Assembly (NCBI GenBank): GCA_021396245.1
Contig: WNYE01000005.1
Location: 1-64,000 of the forward strand
Direction of reading: 5' to 3'
Source: Sporothrix humicola
Lineage: Eukaryota; Ascomycota; Sordariomycetes; Ophiostomatales; Ophiostomataceae
Length of the DNA: 64,000 nt
Both the position numbers and the translations under genes were made by a program. The notes under the pieces were generated by a model, which was not told where the DNA came from, searched no databases, and worked only from the letters and a program-made list of their open reading frames with translations. Below, piece by piece: positions 34,116-42,768 of the stretch (positions are counted from its first letter, which is position 1; every line of letters starts with the position of its first letter).

Positions 34116-35078
34116 ATGCCCACAATGGCGCACAACGACGTGGCTGCATTCCATGAACTTCTCCGCCGCATCACCACGGCGTCGACCACGGCCGCTGGCG
34201 CGCCCCGCCCCGCCCGCATCCTGGCTCTCTGCGGCGCCGGATTGTCGGCAGCGTCTGGCCTGGCCACATTCCGCGGCTCGACGGCAGCGCTGTGGCACAC
34301 CCGCGATCCCATGAAACTCGCGACGCCCGAGGCCTTTGCTGCCGACCCAGGCCTAGTTTGGCGGTTCTACGCCTACCGCCGGCACACGGCGCTTAACGTG
34401 CAGCCGAATGCGGGCCACCACGCCTTGGCAGCGCTTGCCAACCATTTGCCCGAGAACAGCTTTCTGTGCCTCACCCAGAATGTCGACGGCCTCAGCCCGC
34501 GCGCCGACCACCCGCCGTCGAGCCTGAGGACGCTGCACGGGTCGCTGTTTGACCTGCGGTGCGTCAATGTCGACCGCAAAGTCGGCTGGGGCCGCGAGAG
34601 AAGGTCGCAGTGCGACTACTCAGTGCACGACGACTTCTCGGATCCGCTGTGCCCGGCATTGTCGACGGCGGCGACGGGCGTGGACGAGACCGCCGCTGCT
34701 TCGGGAGCTCCTCTGCCGCACATCCCCGTGAGTGAGCTGCCGCAGTGCCCCAAGTGTCAGTCACTTTTGCGGCCCGGTGTCGTCTGGTTCGGCGAGGGAC
34801 TCGATCACAACATGTTGTTGGGCATTGACGACTGGGTCAACTCCGACAAGATCGACCTGATGCTCGTCATTGGCACGTCTGCCGAGGTGTATCCAGCTGC
34901 CGGCTATATTGAAGAAGCCCGTGATGCCGGAGCCGTCGTGGCAACGATCAACCTCGATGCAGAGTCGCCCGAAGGACTAGCAGCACTCGCTCCGGGAGAT
35001 TTTGCCTTTGGCGGCAGCGCGGCAGACATACTCCCAGTGCTCTTGGAGCCTCTTATTGGCAAGCTGGAGACAAACTAG
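34116..35078 (+). CDS. Sirtuin, class III (SIRT5-like) NAD-dependent deacylase
   Basis: A single exon of 320 residues. NAD-binding motifs are CGAGLSAASGLATFRG (39-54) and TQNVDGL (120-126). The catalytic histidine is His141 in LHGSL. RPGVVWFGE (219-227), GTSAEVYPAAGYI and INLD complete the Rossmann fold. Tyr85 and Arg88 in FYAYRR match the Tyr-x-x-Arg pair that lets SIRT5 bind succinyl, malonyl and glutaryl lysine, so desuccinylase activity is likely from family knowledge. The zinc site is unusual. Cys211 and Cys214 form a normal CPKC pair, but the first pair is spread over Cys149 and Cys166, a 16-residue gap where the family usually has two to four. I looked for a short intron there and found no convincing one. 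No mitochondrial presequence is obvious. An internal Met at position 4 is an alternative start. Confidence 0.9.
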   Translation: MPTMAHNDVAAFHELLRRITTASTTAAGAPRPARILALCGAGLSAASGLATFRGSTAALWHTRDPMKLATPEAFAADPGLVWRFYAYRRHTALNVQPNAGHHALAALANHLPENSFLCLTQNVDGLSPRADHPPSSLRTLHGSLFDLRCVNVDRKVGWGRERRSQCDYSVHDDFSDPLCPALSTAATGVDETAAASGAPLPHIPVSELPQCPKCQSLLRPGVVWFGEGLDHNMLLGIDDWVNSDKIDLMLVIGTSAEVYPAAGYIEEARDAGAVVATINLDAESPEGLAALAPGDFAFGGSAADILPVLLEPLIGKLETN

Positions 35079-35233
35079 AATAATCTCACACTTAACGGAC
35101 ACAAAAAAGGAAGGATATGAAACTTTACGATAGCGCGTTTGCATTATTATCATATTTCAAATTTACTACTCCAGATAGCACACGCTCTACCCTTATAATT
35201 TTCAACACAATTTGTTGTACATAGTCCTCTCAG

Positions 35234-36736
35234 TCACGGCAGGTTCGGCTCATTCATCATCATGGCTACCACGCCTGCAATGGCGACGAGCAACAGCGTC
35301 GAGCAAACACCAAAAACTGCCTCATAAGCACCATCACGTGTTAGCAGCAACGCAGCAACGACAAACACGTTGAGCGGCACCCGCAGCAACGCATAAACTT
35401 GGGCGCGAGCACCATCGGGCACGAGCTGGCCCTTGAGGAAGCCCATGCACGGCCAGTATGTGCCGACACACGCCTCGAAGAGGCAAAACAGCCAGAAGAC
35501 AGACTGTTCTGACAAGGTGGAGGCTGTCGTCGACGACAAAAGATAAAAGACGACCTCGGCGGCGCCAAGAAGGCCCAACAGCAACGAAACGCACCGCACC
35601 AACCGAAGTTGGGCGGTGACAACATTGAACGCGAGCGTCGCAGCCATGGCGGCGGCCATGAAGCTGGCAAAGATGATGCCGTAGGGGAGAGAGGACGCCG
35701 CTTTCTCTGTCTCAGCAGCCTCTTTCAAAGCCGGCGTCCAGAAAAAGACAAACAGATACATGGACCCTTCAAACAGAGTCGATGCCAGTCCCAGCACGAA
35801 AACGGCCGGATCCCGCAGCACGGCCATGACCCGTCCCCCACCATCTTCCTGGTCCTTTGTCGCTGCCTCGCCATAGTTCTCTTCCCAGCCGCCCGCAATG
35901 TGCCATGCCGCAATGCCTAGCAGGACTGCACTCGCCACAAACGGCGCTTTGCGTGTGCCTATTGCGGACACGATCCATTCGCTAAAGACACCGCTGGCAA
36001 TCGCCGCCATGCTGTTGAGCGTTCCCATCCGGCCAAACGTGTGCGAGAGGCGTGCAGCCGCCTGCCGCTCGGCCTCTTCCTTTTCCTTTTTGACGTCGGC
36101 ATCGTTGCTTCCAGAGTCAGAGTCGTCGTCCAGCACGCCCATGCCAAACTTTTCATTCTCCCAGAAATCAGTCACCATCCAGCTCTCGAAGACGCTGAAC
36201 AGCAGACTCGTGCTGACGCCGCCCAAAATGCGGCCCAACAGAAGAAGCGGTAGCGACGCCGACACAACTGTCAAAATACACGACGTAGCGTACGTCGCGC
36301 AAAACACGAGACATGCTCGTTTGCGCCCGTGCCCGTCGGCCATGCCGCCCACCACAGACGCGCTCACACCGCCGGCCACGAATCCCGTGGCGAACAGCAA
36401 CGGTACGCGGGCAGGAGCCACTTTGTGCTCGTCCGTGTACAGTGAGTACAAAAATGGGCCCTGCAACCAGTCGGCGGCCATGACGAGGGCGTAGACGAGA
36501 AGGAAACTCGAGGCGCGGGTATTGTGGGCGGCTGCTGCAGCCTCACGCGCTGCCTTGGCTTTCTTGGCCCGCAAAGCCTTCTTCTCCTGTTTGGGCGAGG
36601 CCGCATCTTCTTTCTTCTCGCTTTTGTCGCCATCTTTGCTAGAGCTGTCGTCCGAGCTCTCCCAAAAGTGCTGCCCGGCATAGAGCGCGGTACAAAGGCC
36701 GATGAGGCCGGTGAGGTTGGCCTTGTAAATGTCCAT
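35234..36736 (-). CDS. MFS transporter of the Mfsd5 / molybdate-anion transporter family
   Basis: A single exon of 500 residues from the ATG at 36736. The frame stays open for another 28 codons upstream, but that extension looks like leader sequence while MDIYKANL fits the family start. A first helix is followed by a charged, Lys/Ala-rich cytoplasmic loop (about 27-70), then VMAADWLQGPFLYSLY, the family hallmark. GGMADGHGRKRACLVFC is the MFS loop 2-3 motif, and LLFSVFESWMVTDF the helix 5 block. Between helices 6 and 7 lies an acidic loop (DDDSDSGSNDADVKKEKEEAE). About twelve helices can be traced. Relatives in algae, plants and animals mediate high-affinity molybdate uptake; the substrate in fungi is inferred. 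The 3' end faces the sirtuin, with 155 bp between stops. Confidence 0.88.
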   Translation of the reverse strand: MDIYKANLTGLIGLCTALYAGQHFWESSDDSSSKDGDKSEKKEDAASPKQEKKALRAKKAKAAREAAAAAHNTRASSFLLVYALVMAADWLQGPFLYSLYTDEHKVAPARVPLLFATGFVAGGVSASVVGGMADGHGRKRACLVFCATYATSCILTVVSASLPLLLLGRILGGVSTSLLFSVFESWMVTDFWENEKFGMGVLDDDSDSGSNDADVKKEKEEAERQAAARLSHTFGRMGTLNSMAAIASGVFSEWIVSAIGTRKAPFVASAVLLGIAAWHIAGGWEENYGEAATKDQEDGGGRVMAVLRDPAVFVLGLASTLFEGSMYLFVFFWTPALKEAAETEKAASSLPYGIIFASFMAAAMAATLAFNVVTAQLRLVRCVSLLLGLLGAAEVVFYLLSSTTASTLSEQSVFWLFCLFEACVGTYWPCMGFLKGQLVPDGARAQVYALLRVPLNVFVVAALLLTRDGAYEAVFGVCSTLLLVAIAGVVAMMMNEPNLP

Positions 36737-37762
36737 ATTCGTTGATGTTGTGCTGCAATGAGGAAACAATTGCAAGATAAGCTTCGTCGAAGAAGTTGGA
36801 GTAGTAGGGAATGCTGTCAAATATCAAGCTTTTGACACGTCCTGCAGGATCGTCTCGTCTCGTCTTTTCTTGCTCTTTTTGTGTAGCTGGCCTTTTCCAA
36901 TTACCCGGAAACAAGAATAAAGACCAGAAAGCAATACTCGGTAGAGGACTACGTAGTCGCAATAAAGAAATAAAGAACACACGGCCCAGCTTCTAAAAGA
37001 GGATCCTACAAAATAAACGAGACACGGGAAACGGAAGAGGAGACTGGAACGGAGAAGTGACTTGAGACGAGAGAAAACAGGGGAAGCGGTCCGAACGCTT
37101 TTGCAGTGTCTGCGACAGAACTTGTAGGAGATCTTGGGTAAGCACATACACATTAAGAAAAGAGCGTACGTTGTGAGATACTTTTTTATTCAATGAAGAC
37201 AAGAAGCACTCGTAGGTTATTATTTTATTGCATTTTATTGTTGATAAAAAAAGTGGTGAAAACAAGTCATATTTTAATGCCAATTAAATACGTACGTAAA
37301 GCAACTTTTATTCAAATACATATTGGGTTTGAAGTCCCATGAGACCTTTTATACCAGTTTATAATACGATTGTAGTAAATGTAATTAAAATAAATCCTCC
37401 AGTTGAATTTATGTCACGAATGCACATAAAACAAAAGAAAACAGACAATGATGTTGACCCTATGGAGTGACGTTTGAGGAGGGCCTGCTGAGTAATATTT
37501 AGCGTGGTTTGTCGCGCCTGCCTACACTGAAAATAGTACGCTTCAGCCCAGTCTCCGCCAACATCACTTTTGTTCCGCCTCACTTCAACAACACACCTCC
37601 AACCCATCGACGCGGCGCGCAACAATAACCGCCGTATGGAGCCCGACTGGACCAAGAAAGCCAAGTCGGCTGAGACTCTGTCGAAGCGACACGCGACAAC
37701 TTGAACTACTTCTGATAACCAGCTAAGCCGGCACCCCCATTCTCTCCTCACACTTGCCCACG
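36737..37762. other. Divergent promoter region between Mfsd5-like and Yju2/CCDC130-like genes
   Basis: About 1 kb, AT-rich at 37150-37420. It must hold the promoters of both flanking genes. No open frame with codon bias is seen. Confidence 0.45.
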
Positions 37763-39145
37763 ATGCAGGGCTTCAACATGGGACGCTATGTCCCGCCCGA
37801 CCAGGAGGGCGTCGTGTCGGCCAACCGCCTGACGGGCACCCGCGCGCAAAAGGCGAACGCGGCGGGCGTGCCCATTGTGCGCTTCGAGATGCCCTTTGCT
37901 GTCTGGTGCGATGGCTGCGAGGCGCGCACAATTGGCCGCGACGGCAAGACGCACCCGGTGCTGATCGGCCAGGGCGTGCGGTTCAATGCCGAGAAGCACA
38001 AGACGGGCAACTACTACTCGACGCCAATCTTCACGTTTCGCATGCGGCATCCGGCGTGCGGGACGTGGATCGCCATTCGCACCGATCCGGCGACGACGTC
38101 TTATGTTGTGGAGGAAGGCGGGCGGCGACGAAGAGAATACAACGATGAGGGCGAGGACGGCGGGTTCTTGGACCCGGCGACAGCCGCCGCACGATCGGCA
38201 GCAGCTCTCACAGGCGTCGAGGGTGAAAGCAGCGAGTTGGATCGTCTCGACGCATTTGACCGCCTGGAACGGACAATTGTCCATCGCGCACCAGCTGCAC
38301 CCGGAACCGCGAAAGAAGACATGCCCTTGAGCGGGCTCGATGCGGCCAAACGCCTCGAGGCGCTGACGGCCAGCAACGCCCGCCAGTGGGACGACCCGTA
38401 TGCGCGCAACCGGGCCCTCCGTGCTGCGTTTCGGGTAGGGCGGCATGCACGCGAAAAGGCCGCGGCCGACGATGAAGGACTGCGCCAGCGACTCGGTGGG
38501 CTGAGCGAAGATTTGCGGCTGTTGCCTGCCTCGGAAGAGGATGCACGACACGCCGCGCTCATTGATTTTGGCAGCAGGCCAAGCGGCGGCGAGACGCCCA
38601 GCGATGTTGTCGACAGGCGGAATCTTGCACGGCCATTGTTTGGGACACCTTTGGGTGACAAGAGTGCAATTTCAAAACAGCTTCGCAACCGGGTCAGTAG
38701 TGCACCCAATATACGGGCTCTCTCCAACTCGGCATCGTCGCCGTCGCCATCACCCTCCCCGCGCAACTTGACATATGCGCCGACAACAGAAGCGGCCAAA
38801 CGGCAACGCTTGATCCGTGACCATCTGGCATCGACAGTTCTTGCCAACACCAGGATGACGACGGATCCTTTTGTTGCTGCGCTTGCGGGAAAAGGCAAGG
38901 GCGAAATTGCAAAGACAAAGGCGCCCATCAAGGGTCTGAAACGGAGAGCAACGACGGCCGACCTTCGACGAAAAGCAGAGGACGATGCAGAGATGGAGAA
39001 AGATTCCAAAGTAGAAGAGGGGGCAAGCGCACCGAATAAACAGTCGCCTCAAGCAGGCGCAAAAAGGAAGCGAGGCACCGACGACGAAGATGCTCCAAGG
39101 CCGAGTAAAGCAGCGGCAGCATTGGTTAGCTATGACTCGGACTAG
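37763..39145 (+). CDS. saf4: Pre-mRNA splicing factor, Yju2/CWC16 family (CCDC130-like)
   Basis: A single exon of 460 residues. The start MQGFNMGRYVPPD is the conserved CCDC130-type N-terminus and fixes the ATG at 37763. Residues 40-130 form the Cwc16 zinc domain with Cys49 and Cys52 (WCDGC), GVRFNAEKHKTGNYYSTPIFTFRMRHPACG and IRTDP. The second metal pair reads His96/Cys99 rather than two cysteines, a form I believe is usual in fungal orthologues. The rest is Arg-, Ala- and Ser-rich with a Lys/Arg nuclear signal (KRKRG) near the end. Family members join the spliceosome around the first catalytic step (Yju2) or act in splicing of selected introns (Saf4/CCDC130). The symbol follows the fission yeast paralogue and is tentative. 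It lies next to the heavily spliced ubc8 gene, which is probably coincidence. Confidence 0.88.
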   Translation: MQGFNMGRYVPPDQEGVVSANRLTGTRAQKANAAGVPIVRFEMPFAVWCDGCEARTIGRDGKTHPVLIGQGVRFNAEKHKTGNYYSTPIFTFRMRHPACGTWIAIRTDPATTSYVVEEGGRRRREYNDEGEDGGFLDPATAAARSAAALTGVEGESSELDRLDAFDRLERTIVHRAPAAPGTAKEDMPLSGLDAAKRLEALTASNARQWDDPYARNRALRAAFRVGRHAREKAAADDEGLRQRLGGLSEDLRLLPASEEDARHAALIDFGSRPSGGETPSDVVDRRNLARPLFGTPLGDKSAISKQLRNRVSSAPNIRALSNSASSPSPSPSPRNLTYAPTTEAAKRQRLIRDHLASTVLANTRMTTDPFVAALAGKGKGEIAKTKAPIKGLKRRATTADLRRKAEDDAEMEKDSKVEEGASAPNKQSPQAGAKRKRGTDDEDAPRPSKAAAALVSYDSD

Positions 39146-39679
39146 TCTGGTGGCTGTGTTTTATGATAGATTGACTTTTCACGTTTATGATACCCAAATA
39201 GAATATGATCTGAATTCGAATTTGAAAATGAATTCCACGAATGGGTGGTATGCTACCTAGCAAGCAAGACTATCTCAAAAAAACAATGAAATGAAAACAA
39301 CAGGGAAAAGAGAAACCAAGTGAGAGTGGCGATGAGTAGATACATAAAGACCAGAACGGAAACAAAGGTTAGGATCGGGACCAATGCGTTACCTGGGTTA
39401 TCCATGCCGATTCTGCAACGATTCACGACCATCTCTTCATAATCCAGCCGGTTCCAATACCGGCACACTGACGCCGGTGGTAAGTGAAGTAAGGTAAATA
39501 AAAAATGGTAGAAACATGGGGGCTTGTGCAAGAACACCAGTGAACCAACAATGACATGCGAATAGAAAAAGAGAAAAGCAACGAAAAGCGGTGCAAATGG
39601 GGGGTATTGAGGGGAGGGGATTCGCCCTGTACCGTGACCCGAGGCCCACGGCTCACGATTCACAGAACACGGCGCCGTA
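39146..39679. other. Convergent 3' region between the splicing factor and ubc8
   Basis: 534 bp of 3' flanks. No gene seen. The open frames on the minus strand at 39253-39783 overlap the last ubc8 exon in another frame and are not coding. Confidence 0.5.
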
Positions 39680-40708
39680 TCATACGTCGTCCATCTGACC
39701 GGCCGGCTCATCCTCGTCGTCCTCGTCGAAACTGCCCACGGAGGACATGTCGTCGTCGTCTTCCGACTCGGCACCTGCCTCATCTGCCGCGTCCTTGCTC
39801 GCGTACTTTTGGACGTATTCTGAATGTGTTAGGGGTTATAGCTATGTTTTGCAAGGAGTGTGGGCGTGGCTTACCCTTCACTTTGACGTCGTAGTTCTTA
39901 GGCTCGCGCATAAGTAGGGCCGCCGCTTCGCCGTTCAGAGGATCCGTGGGGTTCGGGTACCGCAGCAGCTGTGGCAAGAACACCTCAAAGATATTGATCA
40001 TGTCGTACATTGGCGACCACGTTTGGTTGATGACGTCCAGGCACACCGAGCCCGACAACTCATCAATGTTGGGGTGGAAGATACGGTTCACAAACCCGAT
40101 ACTAGGCGACTTATAAGGGTACTGATCGGGGAGTTCGACGTGGACCTTCCAGGTCCCGCCCTCAAAGGGGGTCTCTGCCGGGCCTTTGAACCGGACGTAG
40201 AACTCTTGCCTAGAGTTTGTGTTAGAGTCGATGGGGACTGCGGAGGGAGGGTATATATCGACGCTCGTGGCTTACACTGGACGTAGGAAAAGTAGTTAGC
40301 AATCAGAAAAAAAGTGGCATCGAAGAAAATGGCAAACAAGAAAAACATACTGTTGTCGTGAACCAACGTGACCTCATAGTCACTCATCAACCTGCCGCAT
40401 GTTAGTCGACTGAACCGGAGGGGAGGGGATCTTGAGTCGGTTTGTGGAGGCTTGTGCGTACATCCTATAGAGAAAGAGAGAGCCTGGTTAGCATGGTCGT
40501 CTAAGAAAAAGAGAAGCAAGGTGTAGTTAACGATCCGAGGTTGAAAGGCCAGGGTCTCAACCGAAGAGAGGGTGTACGAACTTCATGACCTAGAGGGGGC
40601 CGACAGCGGTTAGCAACAGAACGACACAGAGTTCACAACATCGTCGTTATCCTTTCCTGAGTTTCTCATACATACATCTGTCTCGATACGGCGACGTGGG
40701 CTACTCAT
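39680..40708 (-). CDS. ubc8: Ubiquitin-conjugating enzyme E2, Ubc8/UBE2H type, with micro-exons
   Basis: Seven exons on the minus strand: 40676..40708 (33 nt), 40582..40589 (8), 40462..40464 (3), 40351..40391 (41), 40276 (1), 39875..40209 (335) and 39680..39819 (140). The sum is 561 nt, 186 residues plus stop, close to human UBE2H (183). The N-terminus MSSPRRRIETDVMKM is assembled from the first four exons, and NMQEFYVRF needs the single nucleotide T at 40276. The catalytic block HPNIDELSGSVCLDVINQTWSPMYD includes the active Cys. The tail is acidic (ESEDDDDMSSVGSFDEDDEDE), as in the family. Ubc8 drives ubiquitination of gluconeogenic enzymes by the GID E3 ligase in yeast. All six introns (55-117 nt) have GT..AG and a CTAAC-type branch site. 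The small exons rest on splice consensus plus my recollection of fungal orthologues; RNA evidence is not available here. Confidence 0.88.
40276..40276 (-). other. ubc8: Predicted one-nucleotide exon (exon 5 of ubc8)
   Basis: On the minus strand the context is a GCTAAC branch site, then TACGTCCAG|T|GTAAGC. The upstream intron is 74 nt and the downstream intron 66 nt; the latter ends CTCTAACACAAACTCTAG. The T completes the ATG codon of N-M-Q-E-F. Without it the next exon is out of frame, unless a weak donor four bases further on (GTTTTT) is used for exon 4, which would give N-S-M-Q instead. Confidence 0.72.
40462..40464 (-). other. ubc8: Predicted three-nucleotide exon (exon 3 of ubc8)
   Basis: Minus-strand context is ATGCTAACC...CTATAG|GAT|GTACGC. 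The upstream intron (117 nt) and downstream intron (70 nt, branch GACTAAC) each have their own branch site. Inclusion gives VMKMLMSDYE; skipping keeps the frame and gives VMKLMSDYE, so this exon could also be alternatively used. Confidence 0.72.
40582..40589 (-). other. ubc8: Predicted eight-nucleotide exon (exon 2 of ubc8)
   Basis: Minus-strand context is TTGCTAACC...CTCTAG|GTCATGAA|GTTCGT. It encodes V-M-K together with the first base of the next exon. The upstream intron is 86 nt. Confidence 0.78.
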
Positions 40709-42133
40709 CGTGGCGGTTCGAGCGGAAGCAACGAGAGAGGTTGGGTATCGGCTGGCGATTGGAAAGGGAACGCAGAGCAAATCGAAGCTGGGTAATTGCG
40801 CACGCAGAGGGCGAGAGCGTGGCTATGGGCTGTTGTCGTCGAGGAAGGCCAAAAAGTTATCGAGAAGGATGTCGAGGAAGCGAACAGAAAGCGAAATCGG
40901 ATGTTGTGGGGAAGAAGGCGAGGATGCGTTCGCTGGGTGGAGAATGCGAGCAAGACGCAGGCGGTATCGTAGATAGCGAAGGCAGGGCGGTACTCTTTAT
41001 CTGGCGTCGACAAGACGAGATGCTGTGTTGAAATATGCTTGGAGTCCAAAAAAAGTTGTCAAAGGGAAGAAGGCGGAGATGTTGGGTAGCAGTCACGATA
41101 ATATGTAGTACAGTGAGACGAAATAGAGCAGGCACGGCTGGAGAGGGAGAAGCGTGAAAAGGCAGGACCGACAGACCAGTTGCTGGGAGGATAAGGCTCA
41201 CGGCGATAACGAGAACAAGGGAAGGGGCGAAAGACTGGTGGTGTTGGGGATGCTGGCCATGCATGACACCATGCGAGCCATTCCCATTCTCCCATTTCTC
41301 ATTAAAATGGAAGGCACGCTAGTGGGAGAGAGAGGGGTTTCGGGGCACTGGAGACAGCACTGTGACCACCTGGCGAACTGTTGGCGCGGGGCTATTCAGG
41401 CAGGAACACATCACCTGAACCGCCCTTTTCGGACATCCTTTACTGAGGGGACCCACTCCTCCTCTTCACATCTTCAAGTACGGAGTAACAGTGGGACGCC
41501 AGTATCTTACCTGGACGGACACTGTGACAGCGCCAGCCAGATTTACTAGCCAGCTCATCCAGACGTTCTCGACTTGTTTTCCTACAAAGACTGTGGCGGC
41601 GCCCCGACTGGATGACTCAGGTGGTTCGGTAGTACAGCTTCAAACAAACGGAAAATACGTGGACCAAATGGACGATAGATTTGGCAAAACGTGAAGTCCC
41701 GTAGGGTGCTCTTTCCCGTCTTGCTAAACAGTGCTTTGCTGTCGCTCTTTCCATCCGGATTGTTGAAATTACGTCATTGCTGTTTCGGACGCAACAGCTG
41801 GCCCTGCACAACCTTCGGTTTTCACCTTCAATCTCGGTGACAAGGTGAAGGTGGCAGACAGGTGAACGGCAAATGAAAAGAAGATGAGAAATAAATATAT
41901 TTTTATTATTTAAAAGCTGACACGCACTGTTGCCGCACTCCACTAGGAACGTGGGTGTGGATTGGGCCGCTCTTTCCTTCCTTACTGGGACAAATTGCAC
42001 GTGCTCATCGTCTTTGTGTAAGCGCGTCACGTCTACATCCAACACACAACACGCCCGTTTGCGGACAACAACACCGGAGATCGTGCGCTGTCCTGGCCGA
42101 GTGGCAGGCGGCATACCCGATATTCACAGTATC

Positions 42134-42149
42134 CTGATAATCTTATCAG
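42134..42149. promoter_or_regulatory. Palindromic GATA pair upstream of the Dicer-like gene
   Basis: CTGATAA and its reverse complement TTATCAG flank the dinucleotide TC. GATA-type zinc-finger regulators (nitrogen, iron and light control in fungi) bind such paired sites; use here is an inference from the motif alone. Confidence 0.45.
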
Positions 42150-42500
42150 ATGGTAGCGAGCTGTCGCTGATTGCAGGGTGACGCACAATTCATTGATTGT
42201 GTGACGCGTTTCGTACGTAGTCACTGAAAAGGAAGGCGCGACCTTCGGTTGCCTTGAGGTTGTTTGCTCCTTCTCTGTCCAGCTCCTTCCATTCCGGGCT
42301 GTTTACACTGTTTTGACAAAGTGGCCAGTTTGCTGTTGTGTTTGGGTCACCAGATTGTCATCCTCTCCTGTCTTCCACATCAGAATAGCTTCTGCAAACA
42401 AAGCTCTGCCTCCCAACGAGGCACAAGGCCTCCATCGGCCAGCTCTCTGACGTCCCATCTTGCGAGGCTTGCTTTTTCGAACAGTGTTTGAAAAGCAGGC

Positions 42501-42588
42501 CTCCTTTCGCTTTGCCCTCTCCTCTTTTGTCTCCCCCTCTCTCTTTTTCTCCCCCTTCTCCTCTCTTCCTCTTCCTCTCTCCTCTTTT
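42501..42588 (+). promoter_or_regulatory. Pyrimidine tract before the Dicer-like gene
   Basis: An almost pure C/T block 180-270 bp ahead of the start codon, followed by CTATATCGATCTCAAC, a plausible transcription start area. Typical of expressed filamentous fungal promoters. Confidence 0.45.
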
Positions 42589-42768
42589 CAACCTATATCG
42601 ATCTCAACTGTACCATCCAACAAGTATACAATCTGCTCCCCATACTCTTGATACTCACAAGCACTCTTCAGTCTCTGACTTGCTTCGCTTCATACTTACC
42701 CTATAGCTTCCATATCGTGCGACTCGCCCGAAACAGTCTGCTCTATTCGCAATTGACATAAGACCGCC

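Larger units (their letters stand above)
40709..42768. other. Divergent promoter region between ubc8 and the Dicer-like gene
   Basis: About 2 kb with no supportable gene. It contains a GATA-type inverted repeat at 42134-42149, a second inverted repeat CACAAT/ATTGTG at 42184-42201, and a CT tract at 42501-42588. Open frames on both strands are short and unbiased. Confidence 0.5.

Noticed and set aside
34564..34615. Mini-intron inside the sirtuin zinc region
   Set aside because: The best donor/acceptor pair gives 52 nt and shifts the frame; in-frame options lack a branch site or remove a cysteine.
36737..36820. Upstream ATG for the Mfsd5-like transporter
   Set aside because: The 28 extra residues are Ser/Thr/Pro-rich leader-like sequence; MDIYKANL fits the family start.
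40347..40350. Alternative ubc8 exon 4 using the GTTTTT donor and no 1-nt exon
   Set aside because: It would add a Ser before Met-Gln-Glu-Phe and needs a poor donor, while the GTATGT donor and the sites around T40276 match consensus well. It remains the main alternative to test.
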